From positions 47,565,135 to 47,629,134 of the forward strand of contig CM051517.1 of assembly GCA_028015205.1 (NCBI GenBank): DNA of 64,000 nucleotides, in the 5' to 3' direction. Shown here one piece after another: positions 47,269-60,400 of this stretch. The notes under the pieces are model-generated. The model saw only the letters and a list, made by a program, of their open reading frames with translations, did not search any database and was not told where the DNA came from. Numbering within the stretch: the first letter of the stretch is position 1; every line of letters starts with the position of its first letter. Made by a program: the position numbers and the translations under genes. Origin of the DNA: Mytilisepta virgata. Taxonomy: Eukaryota; Mollusca; Bivalvia; Mytilida; Mytilidae.

Positions 47269-48954
47269 TTTGGAATCTGAAAATTTAACATAAAATCATA
47301 ATGTATTTTTTCTTTTATTATCGGTGCTATTCCAAATTTGTATGCACATTAGCTAAACAACATGCCATTAATCCCCATCTCAAATCTTAAAGAACCTAAA
47401 CTTTTCTTTACACTCTCATGACTCTTCCAGATATTAACAAATAATTTGCAACCATTAAGCTTAAATAAAATTTGATGCAACCCTTAACAACCAGAGCAGT
47501 TAATTTTGGTTAACAGAAAAGTATGTCGCAACTGAAAACTAGATGAACAAACTGTTTTTGTTATTACACCAGGAGAATATCGACAAAATAAAACCGAAGC
47601 AACAAGACCAAAATACCAAAATCCAAACCCAAACACGGCAAAGCAGAGAACACATGGATAACTAAAAATAAAATAAACATAAAGCAAACTTAACAGTATT
47701 AGAACAAGACAGCACAAAAATTGAAACAGTAGCAATGTGAACTAACTAAGAAAACGGAAGTGACATCGGGTGCTTCAGAAGGATAAGCAAGTCCTACTCC
47801 GTTATTGGCACCCGCCACATTGCAATTGGGTAGCATCGGGTGGAAAGTCAAGTCCAGTGAGGTGCCAATTCCAGCAAGACATGAAATATACTTTAAGATA
47901 TCTAGTCATATTTATGAGGTATGACCGTTATATTTTGACAAAGGGGTAATATTCTTCTTAAGAAAAAATTCACTCTAAGCAGAAGCACAAACAATCAAAG
48001 ATACATGTACATGATAGAATATGAGCTATGCGAAATCTAAAAAACCCTACTACTGCTAAGAGTTGATAAATTTTGTAAAATTATTTTTATGCATACTTGT
48101 GAAATTTGTTAAATGTGACATAAACACACCGAATATTTTCATTAATATTCCAATGATCAAATCTTTTCCGAAAAAAGTTTTGTGCAAGGATAACTAAATT
48201 TAAATTAAAGTTATATGTGGAGATATTTGGAAACTTTTAAGACTGAAATTACTGAAACCAAAATTTTCAAAATAATCTAAGAAACCTAACACTGACTTGT
48301 GATTACAAAGGAATATAATACGGTTCACTGCCCTACACAATTATTTAAAGTTGAAAATAAACCAAGCTTTATAATTTGTTTGAAAAAAATGTCATACACT
48401 ATTTTTTTAAATAGGTCAAAAAGTGACAATAATGGAAGAAAAATCAATACTGAAAAGAAGCTCAGATAATACTTTTGCGAGTCTTTTATATGAGGGTTAC
48501 CCATATGAATATGGATATTTAAAAAGTTATAAGCTGAATCACTGGATATAAATACACCTCTTGTCCAGATTTTAGGTCAGTTTGTAACCCCACATATTCT
48601 AATAAATGTCCTATAGGGTAGGATAAATTAACTGCTCATAGATTAAATGTCTTAACAAAAATTTATTTACTTTTTAACGAAATTGTCACGATAAAAATTA
48701 AATGGAAAAAAATATCCAATAAGAAATAAGAAATGTCTATACTAAGAGGCCTAGGGTTATACATACTATTTAGTTAGAAGTTATATAATGGTAATATTTT
48801 GGATGTGAATTAGATTTTTGATACTGTATAACAATCTTTCAATTAATAAAATGACTCAAGTTTTCCAAATCTTAGAAGTTTGATGTTCTCTGGATAATAT
48901 TTTGGTGATTTTCAGTTTTCACTTTAATTTCTTGAGATGTAATTGACACTAATA

Positions 48955-49891
48955 GTCCAGTCAAACTAAGTTTTAAACTCAAACTAATTGCAACAGAAAA
49001 TGTTTTAGTTCTAATCTATAGCATTGAGCCCCAAATAGACACAGAAAAAAGTCCCATAAAATCTAACTTGAGGAAAACTCAAAATCAGCATTTTTAATTT
49101 CCTATGGAAATTAACATTGGAAAGGGGAGATAACTCTGCAAAAATTAGTCTTTTTTTGTCAGTTTTTGGTTGATTTTCTTAAAATTCATGTAAAGTATGA
49201 TACTTTGATGGGGTTATAAGTTCATATTTGACTATATTATATGATCTTCTGCTCATGAAATGTACAAAACCGAAGTGTTATGGGTATTTTTATTTTTTTT
49301 GCACATTTTTCATTAAAGAAATTGCAAATTTTGTGGCTTTGTGACCATTTTGAAAAAATAATGTGAAAATTAGGTATTGTTTATATCTGTAAATTATATT
49401 TGTTCAGCATCTACCTTGTTTAAAGAAACTTTAAACCACAAAAAGAAGAATATATACTTAATCATTTTTATTAAATTTGAGATTCTTTACCATGACATGT
49501 TGAAAAATTTAATAAATGGTCAACTAATGAATTACAAAATCTAGGTTGTAGCTTGATAAAAGATATGAAAACACCTTTAGAGTTGTTTGTTATACTCTAA
49601 AGATGGCTAAAATATCAAGAATCAATACATTCTGCTGAAAAGAAGCGGTAAAGTTATAATTTTGTATCAATTTTTATTGATATTTCTGACTTTTTTGAAG
49701 AGTTATCTCCCATTTTCAATGCAAATCTCCGTAGGAATTTTAAAATCGTGATTTTTTAGTCTTCCTCAAATAAGATTTTGTTGGACTTTTTTCTGTGTAT
49801 ATTTGGGGTATAATGCTAAAGATTAAAACTTAAAAATCTTCTTTTGCAATTACTTTAAGGTTAGGGTCAAATTATCCTAGATTGACTGGAC
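48955..49891. mobile_element. Long-TIR foldback element (937 bp)
   Basis: The ends GTCCAGTCAA..TTGACTGGAC open inverted repeats of about 190 bp (48955-49145 against 49700-49891). Shared blocks include CCCAAATAGACACAGAAAAA and GGAGATAACTCTGCAAAAA. TA occurs directly outside both ends (48953-48954, 49892-49893). No ORF of note. It is a non-autonomous TA-target element by structure. Confidence 0.8.
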
Positions 49892-49967
49892 TATAATAGC
49901 AAATAGCAATACACCAAACAATGTTTGAAATCCAACAAAATTTAGGTTTTTAAAAGAAATACAACCT

Positions 49968-50072
49968 CTGCTGGAAGTTTGTCTCTGCCCACATTCAACT
50001 ATCTGCTGGAAGTTTGTCTCTGCCCACACTCAACTATCTGCTGGAAGTTTGTCTCTGCCCACATTCAACTAT
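49968..50072. repeat. 35-bp tandem repeat, three copies
   Basis: Unit CTGCTGGAAGTTTGTCTCTG plus CCCACATTCAACTAT, starting at 49968, 50003 and 50038, with one substitution among the copies. Confidence 0.95.
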
Positions 50073-50962
50073 TACTTTCATCGGTATTGGTAATTTTAAG
50101 AAATACAACATGAAGAAATAACAGAATTAATGAATTGGTTGGTGAATGTTTTAATATTTTTATGGTTACATGTATAACTAGTTATCTAAAGTGCAAGTAA
50201 TACTACAATTAAGAATTTATTAGAAAAGTTCATAATAATAAAATATGAAACTTTGAAAAAATAAAAACCTTGCATTAAACTTGAAGACTTGAAGTACGTA
50301 GTGATGCTGATATAATTGCAATCGACAAGCAATATGGTAGAAGTCACATTTATTATCTGGATCTGGAGAATTTGATACATACTGACCGATTTCCTCTTAA
50401 ATAAGATTTAAATGTATTTACAAAGGGATCTAAAGTAGGTCAACAATAAAAGGCTTGATTGCTGAATTATTTAAAACATCAACACGCATTTGGTCACAAG
50501 GAAGTTCTCAGGTTGCTCTTTCTCATAAAGAGAAATGTTTTACTAACTATTGTTAATACTTTGATTTTTTTTTTGTAACATATGAAAGTTAAAATGCAGA
50601 ATCAAATATGTTTATTTTTTTACTATAGATTTACTCCAATGAACAAATGGATGTAAAAAAATGCACAGTTAAAACACTTTTGTTACACTTTAAAGGGAAA
50701 CCACTTTTGACAAAGGACTTTGATTTGAATATCCTTTATAGATGATGTTTTGCATATATAGTCATAAGTTCATGATTACAACAAGAATTCAAGTCTCAAA
50801 ATAATTTTCATTAAATATGGCAGCTGTTTATATTTTTATGTACCTTGAAAAAAAGCTGATTTGATTAAGTAAAAAAAAATTTTATTTGTATTTACATATT
50901 TTCATTCAAAATGTATATTAACACCATTACCCTTTATTAAGAAATAAACTGTTATCACAGAG

Positions 50963-51417
50963 ATATGTCTCGCCTTTTTGTAATTTTGATTATGCAAATG
51001 TTGAAATCATAATAGCAATACCTTAAAATCTTACACAAGTTATGCAAATATTCAAAGCCAATGAACCATGACTGAGTTACATGGTTAAACAATCTCCATT
51101 TAAATGAGATGTGTGAATGCTAATACAACTGGATACCAAATACCACTGACTTATTATAAGTCGTTCCCAAACCTAAATACAAAAATTTTGTGGGAAAAAT
51201 TTGGTTGATTTTATAGGGAATCACTGATGCGTGACTGGAGTGGGCCCCCCTTAGGTCGGTCAGCGCCCCCCCCTAACAAAAAGTTCTGGATCCGCCACTG
51301 ATAGCAATACTTTAACACAATACTTTAACATGTAAGTTATGCAAATATTCAGTCAATGAATATGCATGAATTAGCATACCTATATGTAGCTTTTCAACCC
51401 AACCTCATCATGGCGAG
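50963..51417. mobile_element. Element with TGTCTCGCC / GGCGAGACA ends
   Basis: It begins ATATGTCTCGCC and ends ATGGCGAGACA. The inside carries related motifs (TTATGCAAATATTC twice, GCAATACTTTAA twice) and a degraded unit of the 168-bp repeat found at 51553. A second copy of the same ends, TGTCTCGCCTTTTGAC..GTCAAGGCGAGACA, stands almost alone at about 52119-52150. Boundaries are tentative. Confidence 0.45.
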
Positions 51418-51552
51418 ACAAAGATCTTTTTGCTTGGCTTTGTGTCCAATAAAATATAATTTTGTTTGTTTACGTATAGTTACTTATAGTTACATATAGT
51501 TCATTTCCAGAGCAGGATCTCTCAAGGTTCCTCTTCACCAGACTCATAATAT

Positions 51553-52057
51553 ATGTAAAGTAAGCAAACCAATCAAAGTCAATAGACCATGACTGAGGGG
51601 GGTGGAGCCAAATAATCTCCATGGCAATGAGATGTGGCAATGATAATACATCTGCATACCAATTATCATTGACCTACCACTAGTGGATCCCCATAAACTG
51701 ACCTAATCACAAACTAATACATGTAAAGTAAGCAAACCATTCAAAGTCAATAGACCATGACTGAGGGGGTAGAGCCAAATAATCTCCATGGCAATGAGAT
51801 GTAGCAATGGTAATACATCTGCATACCAATTATCATTGACCTACCACTAGTGGATCCCTATAAACTGACCTAATCACAAACTAATACATGAAAAGTAAGC
51901 AAACCATTCAAAGTCAATAGACCATGACTGAGGGGGCGGAGCCAAATAATCTCCATGGCAATGAGATGTGGCAATGGTAATACATCTGCATACCAATTAT
52001 CATTGACCTACCACTAGTGGATCCCCATAAAACTGAGCTAATCACAAACTAATACAT
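51553..52057. repeat. 168-bp tandem repeat, three copies
   Basis: Units start at 51553, 51721 and 51888 (ATGTAAAGTAAGCAAACC) with CATGACTGAGGGGG and CCACTAGTGGATCCC blocks; spacing 168 and 167 bp and very high similarity. A diverged unit lies at about 51057-51180. Confidence 0.92.
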
Positions 52058-52060
52058 TGT

Positions 52061-52068
52061 TGACGCCG

Positions 52069-52104
<36 letters not shown>
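52061..52104. repeat. (GCC)n trinucleotide repeat
   Basis: About 13 GCC units directly after the 168-bp array and before the GGCGAGACA palindrome; an island of pure GC in AT-rich DNA. Confidence 0.9.
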
Positions 52105-52105
<1 letters not shown>

Positions 52106-52666
52106 AAACAGCATACCTATGTCTCGCCTTTTGACTCCGTCAAGGCGAGACAAAAACGTATTAGAAGGTTTCTTTGCTGCAAAAAGTTAATGTAAAATGG
52201 AACTATTTTAAAATTTTCAATATTACAAACTGAAAACTCCTCGCCTTCTCATCCATAAAATAAATCCAGTGTAAACGAAACCTCAGTTGAAACATTTCAC
52301 ATATGATACATGTTATAAGTACCTCTGTTTATCAGATTCCTAAATTATGATTGGGAGTTTAAGCTTCATAACAGGAGATCTCTTATTAATTTCATAGGTT
52401 TTCTACAGAAATTTTCACAATTGGTTTAGAATATTCATCATGGGGATAGTCCAATACTCTACATATCAGGAGATTTAAACCTGCAGACTGAAGAAGCAAA
52501 TTTATGAATTCAATATTACAGGCTTTATAAGGATATCTGTATTCGGCTATTTCAAGCTAATTGATAATCATACACCCCATAGAAAAAACATTGGGCAGGT
52601 GGGATCATTTTAATTTTAACCTTTTTAATATTCATCTATTTCTGTCATCAACTCACCTTTATCAAG

Positions 52667-52840
52667 GCCAATGTGCAAGAAAATTCTCGCTGTTTGCAAT
52701 ATCCAGAATAGGGACTTGTGGTCATTTTCGCCTTTTGCAAAGATGTTGTATACCGGAATGTCAAAATAAAGATTTCACTGGAAACGGACACGGAAAAATT
52801 CTGGTAAATTATAAATATGCAGAAGATAGATTTTCGAGGG
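52667..52840 (+). CDS. Possible solitary Cys-rich (PLAC-like) exon
   Basis: Between an acceptor (CACCTTTATCAAG) and a donor (GGGGTATGTATAG) an open frame reads QCARKFSLFAISRIGTCGHF then RLLQRCCIPECQNK. The spacing C..C-x-H..CC..C recalls the PLAC domain at the C-terminus of ADAMTS-type extracellular proteins. No neighbouring exon of such a protein was found on this strand, so it may be a lone duplicated exon or a chance ORF. Confidence 0.25.
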
Positions 52841-52977
52841 GTATGTATAGATGATAATCCATCAAATACTCTAAATTTGGTCATTTTCTTTATCAATTTT
52901 CATGGATTGGGGGGAAAAGGGATATTCGTGGGTTTTTTTTCAAGGATTTTGAATTTTAAATACAAACAAAGAACTAG

Positions 52978-53945
52978 AGGCTCAAGAGTTGAGCCTGTAT
53001 TGCTCACCTGGTATCCTTTTCATATTTGTTCATTTAGCTATATTTAGTTTCAGATTTTTTTTTAATTTAACCAATCAAAAATAAGGAATTGTTCATTAGC
53101 TGTCCAACCGAGAAGAAATATCCAAATATATCCAAATTTTATGAAGGTTCTTGCATACATTTTAATTCTGGTCATGTGTACAAAATTTATAAAGGTCCTT
53201 CCATAAATGCTTCATACCAAGTTTCAGTTCATTTGGCTATACTGTTTCAGAGCAAAAGAAATTTTTAATTCGACCAATGATAAATAAGATTTTGTTCATG
53301 GTGGTCATGTTAATAGTCCAATCAGGAAAAAATATGCAAACTTTCCAAGTCCTAGCATAGATGCTTCTTACAAAATTTCAGTTTATTGTGCTATACCGGT
53401 TCATCAGAGTAGATTTTCTTAATTTGACCAATAAGAAATGGCTGCCATGGTTGCTGTCTGATCAAGAAACAATATGCACATTTTATCAAATTCAATTCAT
53501 AGATGCTTTATACCAAGTTTCAGTATATTTTGCTCTATGGTGTCAGAGGAGAAGATTTTTTTTACCAATGAGAAATAGGATTTGTTCATGGCGGCCATGT
53601 TAGTTGTCCAGTCGGGATAAAATATGCAAAATTTATAGAAGCCTTTCAATGGAAGCTTCAAAGTTTCAATTCATTTGGACAAACCATTTCAGAGGAGAAG
53701 ATTGTTGTAATTTGACCAATGAGAAATAGGATTAGTTTATGGTTATCATATTTGTTGTCCAATCTGGAAAAAATATGCAAACTTTATAAAAGTCCTTACA
53801 CTGATGCATCATACCAAGTTTCAGGTCATTTGGCCTGGGAGTTTCAGAGAAGATCTAAATGCGAAAAGTTAACGGACAGAAGACAAACATAAGATGGACA
53901 CCAAGTGATGACAAAGCTCACATTGCATTGGGCCAGGTGAGCTAA
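52978..53945 (+). mobile_element. Pearl-type repeat, copy E
   Basis: Starts GAGGCTCAAGAGTTGAGCC..GCTCACCTGG and ends TTGGGCCAGGTGAGCTAAAA. Five or so degenerate modules carry TTTCAGTTCATTTGGC, GACCAATGAGAAATAGGA and AAAATATGCAAACTTTA blocks. Confidence 0.75.
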
Positions 53946-54496
53946 AATGTAGAAATGAAAAGAACAAGTAATTTTTCCCAAAAATGTTTAAAATCAGAAG
54001 ACAAATAAACAGCTTTCAATCCAACAGATTTCCTTTAACGATCAAATTAGGTGTGAGTAATTTCAATTTATAATGACCATGTTAGGCTTAACAATACGGT
54101 AAGAACATTCATATTTTGGGGTTCTTAAGTTCGTGGATTTATCTGTCTATGAAATCCACGAATATTTTCAAACAGAATGTATGAAGTTAACACCCATACA
54201 AATAAATAATTTGCATTCTGTATGTTCACATTTTATTACTGACTTTTTGGTGATAATAAACAATATACAAAATAAAATTCCCAAACAGAAGCTTGAAAGC
54301 CAAGTAAAATGGAATGTTATTCATACAAAAGACTGACTGAAGAAAACATATAAAAACCTTTGAAATTTTAATAGAAACTCAAAAGCAAGAGAAAATGGAA
54401 TGCCATTCATTAAAAACATCAACTGCAAAAATCATACAAAAACAATGCATTGCACCCTTTTTTTGAAAAGCATGAATAAAGTTATTATAATTTTTA

Positions 54497-57400
54497 TCAT
54501 GAATCAGTTAAACTTGTATCAATATTTTCTGTAGATGTTATCCTGTGACGAAGTTCATCTTGCGTAGAATTGTTACGGTCTTTATCTGAAGTATCACTCA
54601 TAACAGAATCTGTTTCTTCACTCATTGAAGATATTCCATAAACTGTTTCAGATGTTGCATCAACTTTATTTTTAGAACATGGTATTTGAGCTTCAATAAC
54701 ACTGTCAGAAGATGCATTTGAAAGTAATGAATTAGTCTGGCTTATATCTTTATTGACAAAATATAGATTGTTTTCACTATCTTGTTTTTCTGCATCAGAT
54801 CCAATGTTATCCACAAAGCTAGACTGTTGAAGAATTTGAGATGTGTCTGCATAAACATCATGGGAACTCTTTGAATCCTTGGATTTATTCTGTGAATATT
54901 TTGTATCTTCTGTCTCCTTAGGTTTATTATTAATGAGATCATATGCTTTACCCAGAACTATAATGCTGATTAAAACTTTGAATGTCATCAAACTGTAAAA
55001 CAGCAAAGAAAATAATAAAATTTCTGGTTACATATTTGTAATTCTGAACAAAACCTTATCAATTGTTGTACGCATCTGTAATTGGAGGATGGTTGCAATG
55101 AATAAATAAATCTGGCTAAAATTCAGTTTATTTTTACCTAAATTTATTTTAATATCATTTCCCTGAATGATTGGGAAAAATATTTTTGTAATAAATTTTT
55201 TCTTAAAAATTTTGAACAAAAATTATATTCATGACATTAAAATCAAGATCTATAAGGAAATACAGTCAAACCTGCTCTAAAGGGCACCTCTATATAGCAA
55301 ATCCCTGTCTATAAAGGGCACAGGGGAAAAGTCCCATTCATGAACAAAGCACCTGCTCATGAAGGGCACTTTTTTCTGGTCCCTTGGGTCACCTTTATAG
55401 ACAGGTTTATTTCGAAAAGTATCTATACATGTACTGCAAAAAAAAAAACTAATAGGTAACTATACTATTAGTAACAATTTCTTTGTTTTAAATTGTTGAT
55501 GCCTTTGCCATAACATAGTTTATATAGTTTATGGTAGACTAATACAGTTCAACCAACTGTTTGTCTATTAGATTAGGGTTTAGTATTTGTTTATTTATAT
55601 CTGCATACATTATGACAAAAGTAATAATTTTTTTTAATTATTACCTTGATTAATTTCTTAATACATTCTGGTTCACTGGTGACAAATATATACATGTTTA
55701 TATCCAAGAAATACACAAGAACTACAGACTTATTTTTATCAACTAAAGAACTGATAAATAATTCACATTGGTTCAAAATATCCTGATTTTACCATGGGTA
55801 GGCCCTTTATGCCAAATATTTTTCCATGTGAGATAGCGAGTGGTAAAATATCAGCCTAAAGGGCCTACACATGGTAAAATCATGATATTTTCAAGCCACT
55901 TTGAATTATTTCTAATAGGACAGTTTCTACCACATTTTGAAACATTCAGACACGAAGATGCCATTACACAACACAAATTATACTATGACATCATTAAAGC
56001 TTTACTATGACGTTGCCAAACAAGTCGTTGAAATTAAAATATCCATATTGGATAAATACTGCTTTGGTCTTAATGAAAATCAAGTACATGTATTGTGGAA
56101 AAATCTTTAACATTTTGCAATGAGTTGGTCATGAAATGTTACAGAATAAATATTTCACTGTGTTACAAAAGAAAAGTTCACTATTAGAAGATATGTTAAA
56201 TCAAGAAAATTTAAAAGAATCATTTCTCAAAGACAAAAATATTTGCTGTAATACAATCTAATTACTATTTTTTTCTCTGAATACGCATTGATATATTTTA
56301 AAATTTTTAAAAAGTAACACCATGTCAGTTCTGACACAGTATTTGTTCTAAAGATATATGTAACTAAGTTTCAGTAAAGACTATTATTATGTGACATTGT
56401 TAATAGGATGGTCTCTTATGCAACTGGACAAATTATTATGTATGTATAATGGAAATTCACATTGAATATTCCATTACATAACAGACTTTCCTTATAACAA
56501 ATATTTTGGTTATATATTGTTACAATGAATGAAGATCATCTACAAATCAGGAACTATTCAAATAAAGTTTTGTTGAAGGTATTTATACCATAATTAACCA
56601 TGTGGTAATCGGAAATGTCAAAGATGGTTATTTTTTGCAAAGTCCAGACACACTTAGAACTTTTCTCCTTTTCACTGATGCTGGATACAAACTGGGAAAA
56701 GTATTTCAACTTGAGAATAATAGGTTCTTACACGAGTTCAAAGTGAAGACTGGAAATTCACGTCTGTCCCATGTGGAGCCCTGCGGAACGAGGGGAAAAA
56801 TGCTGAATTTTAAAAAAGAGTTTAAGATTTTCCAATTCTTCACTTTTGAACAAGTATAAGTACTTATTTCTTCTGTAAATACTCGATTTTTATGTTTCCT
56901 GTACCTAAGTAAATTAACTGAGCACAGAAGACTGACTGGACGTCACAACAGTGGGAGATCGATGCAAGTGCAATGATCTTCCATGGGTCATCTCCCACTG
57001 AAAACAGCCATTTACAGAAGAGAGATACAGTCAATCTTGTCTATAAAGGGCACCCAAGGGACCAAAAAAAAGTGCCCTTTATGAGCAGGTGCCCTTTATA
57101 CAGAGGTTAATTTTACATGCTTTGTTCATAAATGGGACTTTTTCACTGTGCCCTTTATAGACAGTGATTTGCTATAAACAGGTACCCTTTAAAGCAGGTT
57201 TGACTGTATATCTAAACTATTTCTTGCTTAATCTTTTTGTAAAATTTATTTTCTACCAGAAAGAAATATAATTTACCAACATTCTATATTATGGTCTGCA
57301 TACCTTGTTTTTGTGTAGTTTTATCAGGGATTTTTGTTTTTAATTTACTGTTTCAGAATAGATGGTTAAATGATGTTGATGTGTTCACAAGATTTCAAAT

Positions 57401-60400
57401 GCTAAGATGTAATTGATTGATGTACGTTTGAATTCAGTCGAAATGGCTACCAGTATATCAGTGTACGCTCCAGAAATTTTTAATTGCACTGTGGTGGAAA
57501 ATTCACATAGGTTTTTAACAGATCATTCTGTTATTGTATCAAAGACATTTATAAGAACTTGAATTAGATTTTCTGATGATTTATAGGAAATAGTAAGTTA
57601 TTGTGTAGAATTTTACTACATGAATATGTACAATGGTCAAAATTAATAGTACAGTGGTAGGAATTAGGGCACAGTGCTAAAAATTATAGAACAGTGGTAA
57701 AAAATATAGCATTGTGGAATATAACCCTGGGGAGAACACTGGGTATATCATGGTAGCTCAGCCTGAGTACCCACTTCAACTGGAAAACTGGCAATCTTTT
57801 CACTGATCAATTCATTTGAAAGGATTTTCAACTAAATCATGGTATGGTGACTTGTTTAGGGACATGACAAATAATGGTAATAAAGAAATATCTCTAACTA
57901 TAATGAACTTTGTAGCTTTATGAAAAAGAAACAATATGTGTAGACGATCAACATTTTCTGAATATGATCAATGTACAATGTAATTCAACCTTCTTTTCCT
58001 GAAAAACATTTTCATTAAATCCATATACACATATTTGTATTATATTTGTATTATATTTGTCATTTCAAAAAGAATAAAAAACAATGAAGACAAACTGGTG
58101 AACAAGAATACACATATTTGTATTATATTTGTATTATATTTGTCCTTTCAAAAAGAATAAAAAACAATGAAGACAAACTGGTGAACAAGAATACACATAT
58201 TTGTATTATATTTGTATTATATTTGTCCTTTCAAAAAGAATAAAAAACAATGAAGACAAACTGGTGAACAAGAAATACTAAAATGTTTATTGAATTGTAC
58301 ACAACAATATACTTACCACAGATATAAAGCAATTATTATACAAACACCCAGTACACCTGTAATCTTAAATGACTTGGTACAAATTCTGACTAGTAGGCAA
58401 GCTAATGGTAATGGAGTAAATCCCATTCTTCTGGCTAACAGATCTGAATAATCTATAAAGGCCTAAAATAGATATGATGGATGATACTGTTTAATGTCCA
58501 GTTTCAATTGTTTAATGCATATCAGGAAAAGAACATATTGATATAATAGGAACCATGCTTTGTACTAGACCGATGCTATCTTGGCGGAGAAGCAGCAAAT
58601 ACCAATTTTAATGTCTTTGGTTTGACATGGCCAGGAAAAAATAAATAGGCATGTATGTTATAATACACATTTAATATATGTCAACCATAAGAAAAGGTGA
58701 AAAGTAATATTATGTAAGGTATAAAAAGATGAACATTTTTAATGATTCAACAGATCTTGTCAAACCTAACAGGAATATATATGTAAAGAGGTGGGATCTC
58801 AATTCTTCTCAAGATATTTTATAATATAAGAAAAGATGGGGGTGGGGCATTAGGTACATCGATAATATTCTTTTTACAATTCAACTATTGTCATGTACAT
58901 TGACAGTACATATGCCTAAGGGATGGGGACAAAATTGCTTTTCAAGATATGTAACATTATAGGATCACTAACATAGGGAAATAAACATGCTATGAAACTC
59001 AGAATTCTAGTCATCTCTAACAAGAATATATATAGTTTTGGGGTTGGAATCTTCATAGTTTTCAAGATCCCTGACAAAATATAATCTCTTTTTTTTTATA
59101 TCTAATATGTCTAGTTTTAATGCATATCAAGACGAGAACTGCTTTTTACTAGATTGAAATACTGGGCCTGATTTTTAACATGCTAGCTCACAAGGTAACA
59201 GTCCGCAGGAAGAGATATCACTTCATTAAAAATTCTGAAGCTAGTATAATCAAATAAATATCTAACCCTATTCTGTCTGTTTGCTATAAGATCCTCTGCT
59301 AATCTTACAGTGAAGGAATGGTACACCTAAGACACAATAATATAGATATTATATAGAGCATTATAAGTTACTAGTATAAGATATACACAGTTCATCTGAT
59401 AAAAATACTTACTAAATTTGTCATTTAAAAGAAAGGAATGATTTATTTTTGTATCTATACCTTAAAACAATTCTCAGCGGAAATATACAATCTTACTTTG
59501 CAAGCATTTGATTGTCATATTTCAACAGTTAAGATAGTTAAACATTCAAATTTTTTAGCCTTGGCAAGAATTTGAAGGTTTTACTATCAGACTTAAGATA
59601 ATATTGAAGAGGATAGTGACAATAGGAACACTGTATCATTAAAACTTACATTCTAATTTTAGCAAGAATTATTCACGAAGAAAACGTAAATGAGTTCATA
59701 CATTAATTAATCATATTATCCTCACCTTCCAAAGAGTTGTAATAATAAATGCATCAATGAATTTCTAAATTTAATCAGCTTTAGTTAAATTTATTAATCA
59801 TTAAAAATAATCATTATAACTGAAACAAAAGAACATCATTCAGATTAATCTGTAAAGAAACTTTATAGTGGTAATTTGAAGTATTTACTTAAATTATCCA
59901 TATCCTTTTAATTTGGATACCAAAATCCATCTTTTTGTTACACATAATGAAAATAAAAATGTAAAGTACACTTACATCTGCTGGTATTTCATTAAATTTG
60001 ACAATAAATGCATGTTTGATCCAATCTACAAACAGCTCAGCTACCAATACTAATAATGCATCAGGAATGATAACCCATATATGATCTGGAAGAAAAAAAT
60101 CTTACTTTAAACTAGACCAAATGGACATACAATTATGCTTTTTAAAATTAACTATACTGGTCTGGTAGAAATTCCTTCAATGTTGTAAGTTCTCTAGTTT
60201 TTCAGTTTTCTTAGAACTATAAAGCAATGAATAACTAGTATATGCAATCCCTGAAGTACATGTACAACCAATCAGAAAACAGAATAGCCTATGACATCTA
60301 TCTTAGTATTCTGACTCAGACAAAATAAGCAAATGTTATACAAACCTTCTAATAGCTGCCTTGTATCATGTTTCAGTTTGACTGGGACAAATTATGCATA

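Larger units (their letters stand above)
40290..47380 (+). repeat. Segmental duplication, copy 2 (NHL gene 2 and its 5' region)
   Basis: The counterpart of 31690-37720. It is about 1 kb longer because the leader intron holds the hairpin zone, palindrome-satellite copy 3, TIR element T copy 2 and pearl-type copy D. The 3' end carries an extra tandem duplication of about 115 bp. Confidence 0.75.
47269..54496. other. Repeat-rich intergenic region between NHL gene 2 and TAPT1
   Basis: Apart from the repeats and the weak exon candidate listed separately, I see no gene. ORFs such as 50186-50380 (minus) and 52561-52854 (plus) are short. 51232-51300 (GGGCCCCCCTTAGG..GGATCCGCCACTG) looks like a small dispersed fragment. 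Confidence 0.5.

Noticed and set aside
54742..54942. Overlapping minus-strand ORF in the TAPT1 last exon
   Set aside because: Alternate-frame shadow of the Ser/Asp-rich TAPT1 tail.
56602..56859. 85-codon plus-strand ORF in a TAPT1 intron
   Set aside because: No family resemblance, no convincing splice borders, and no partner exon; kept only as a note because its composition is less AT-rich than its surroundings.
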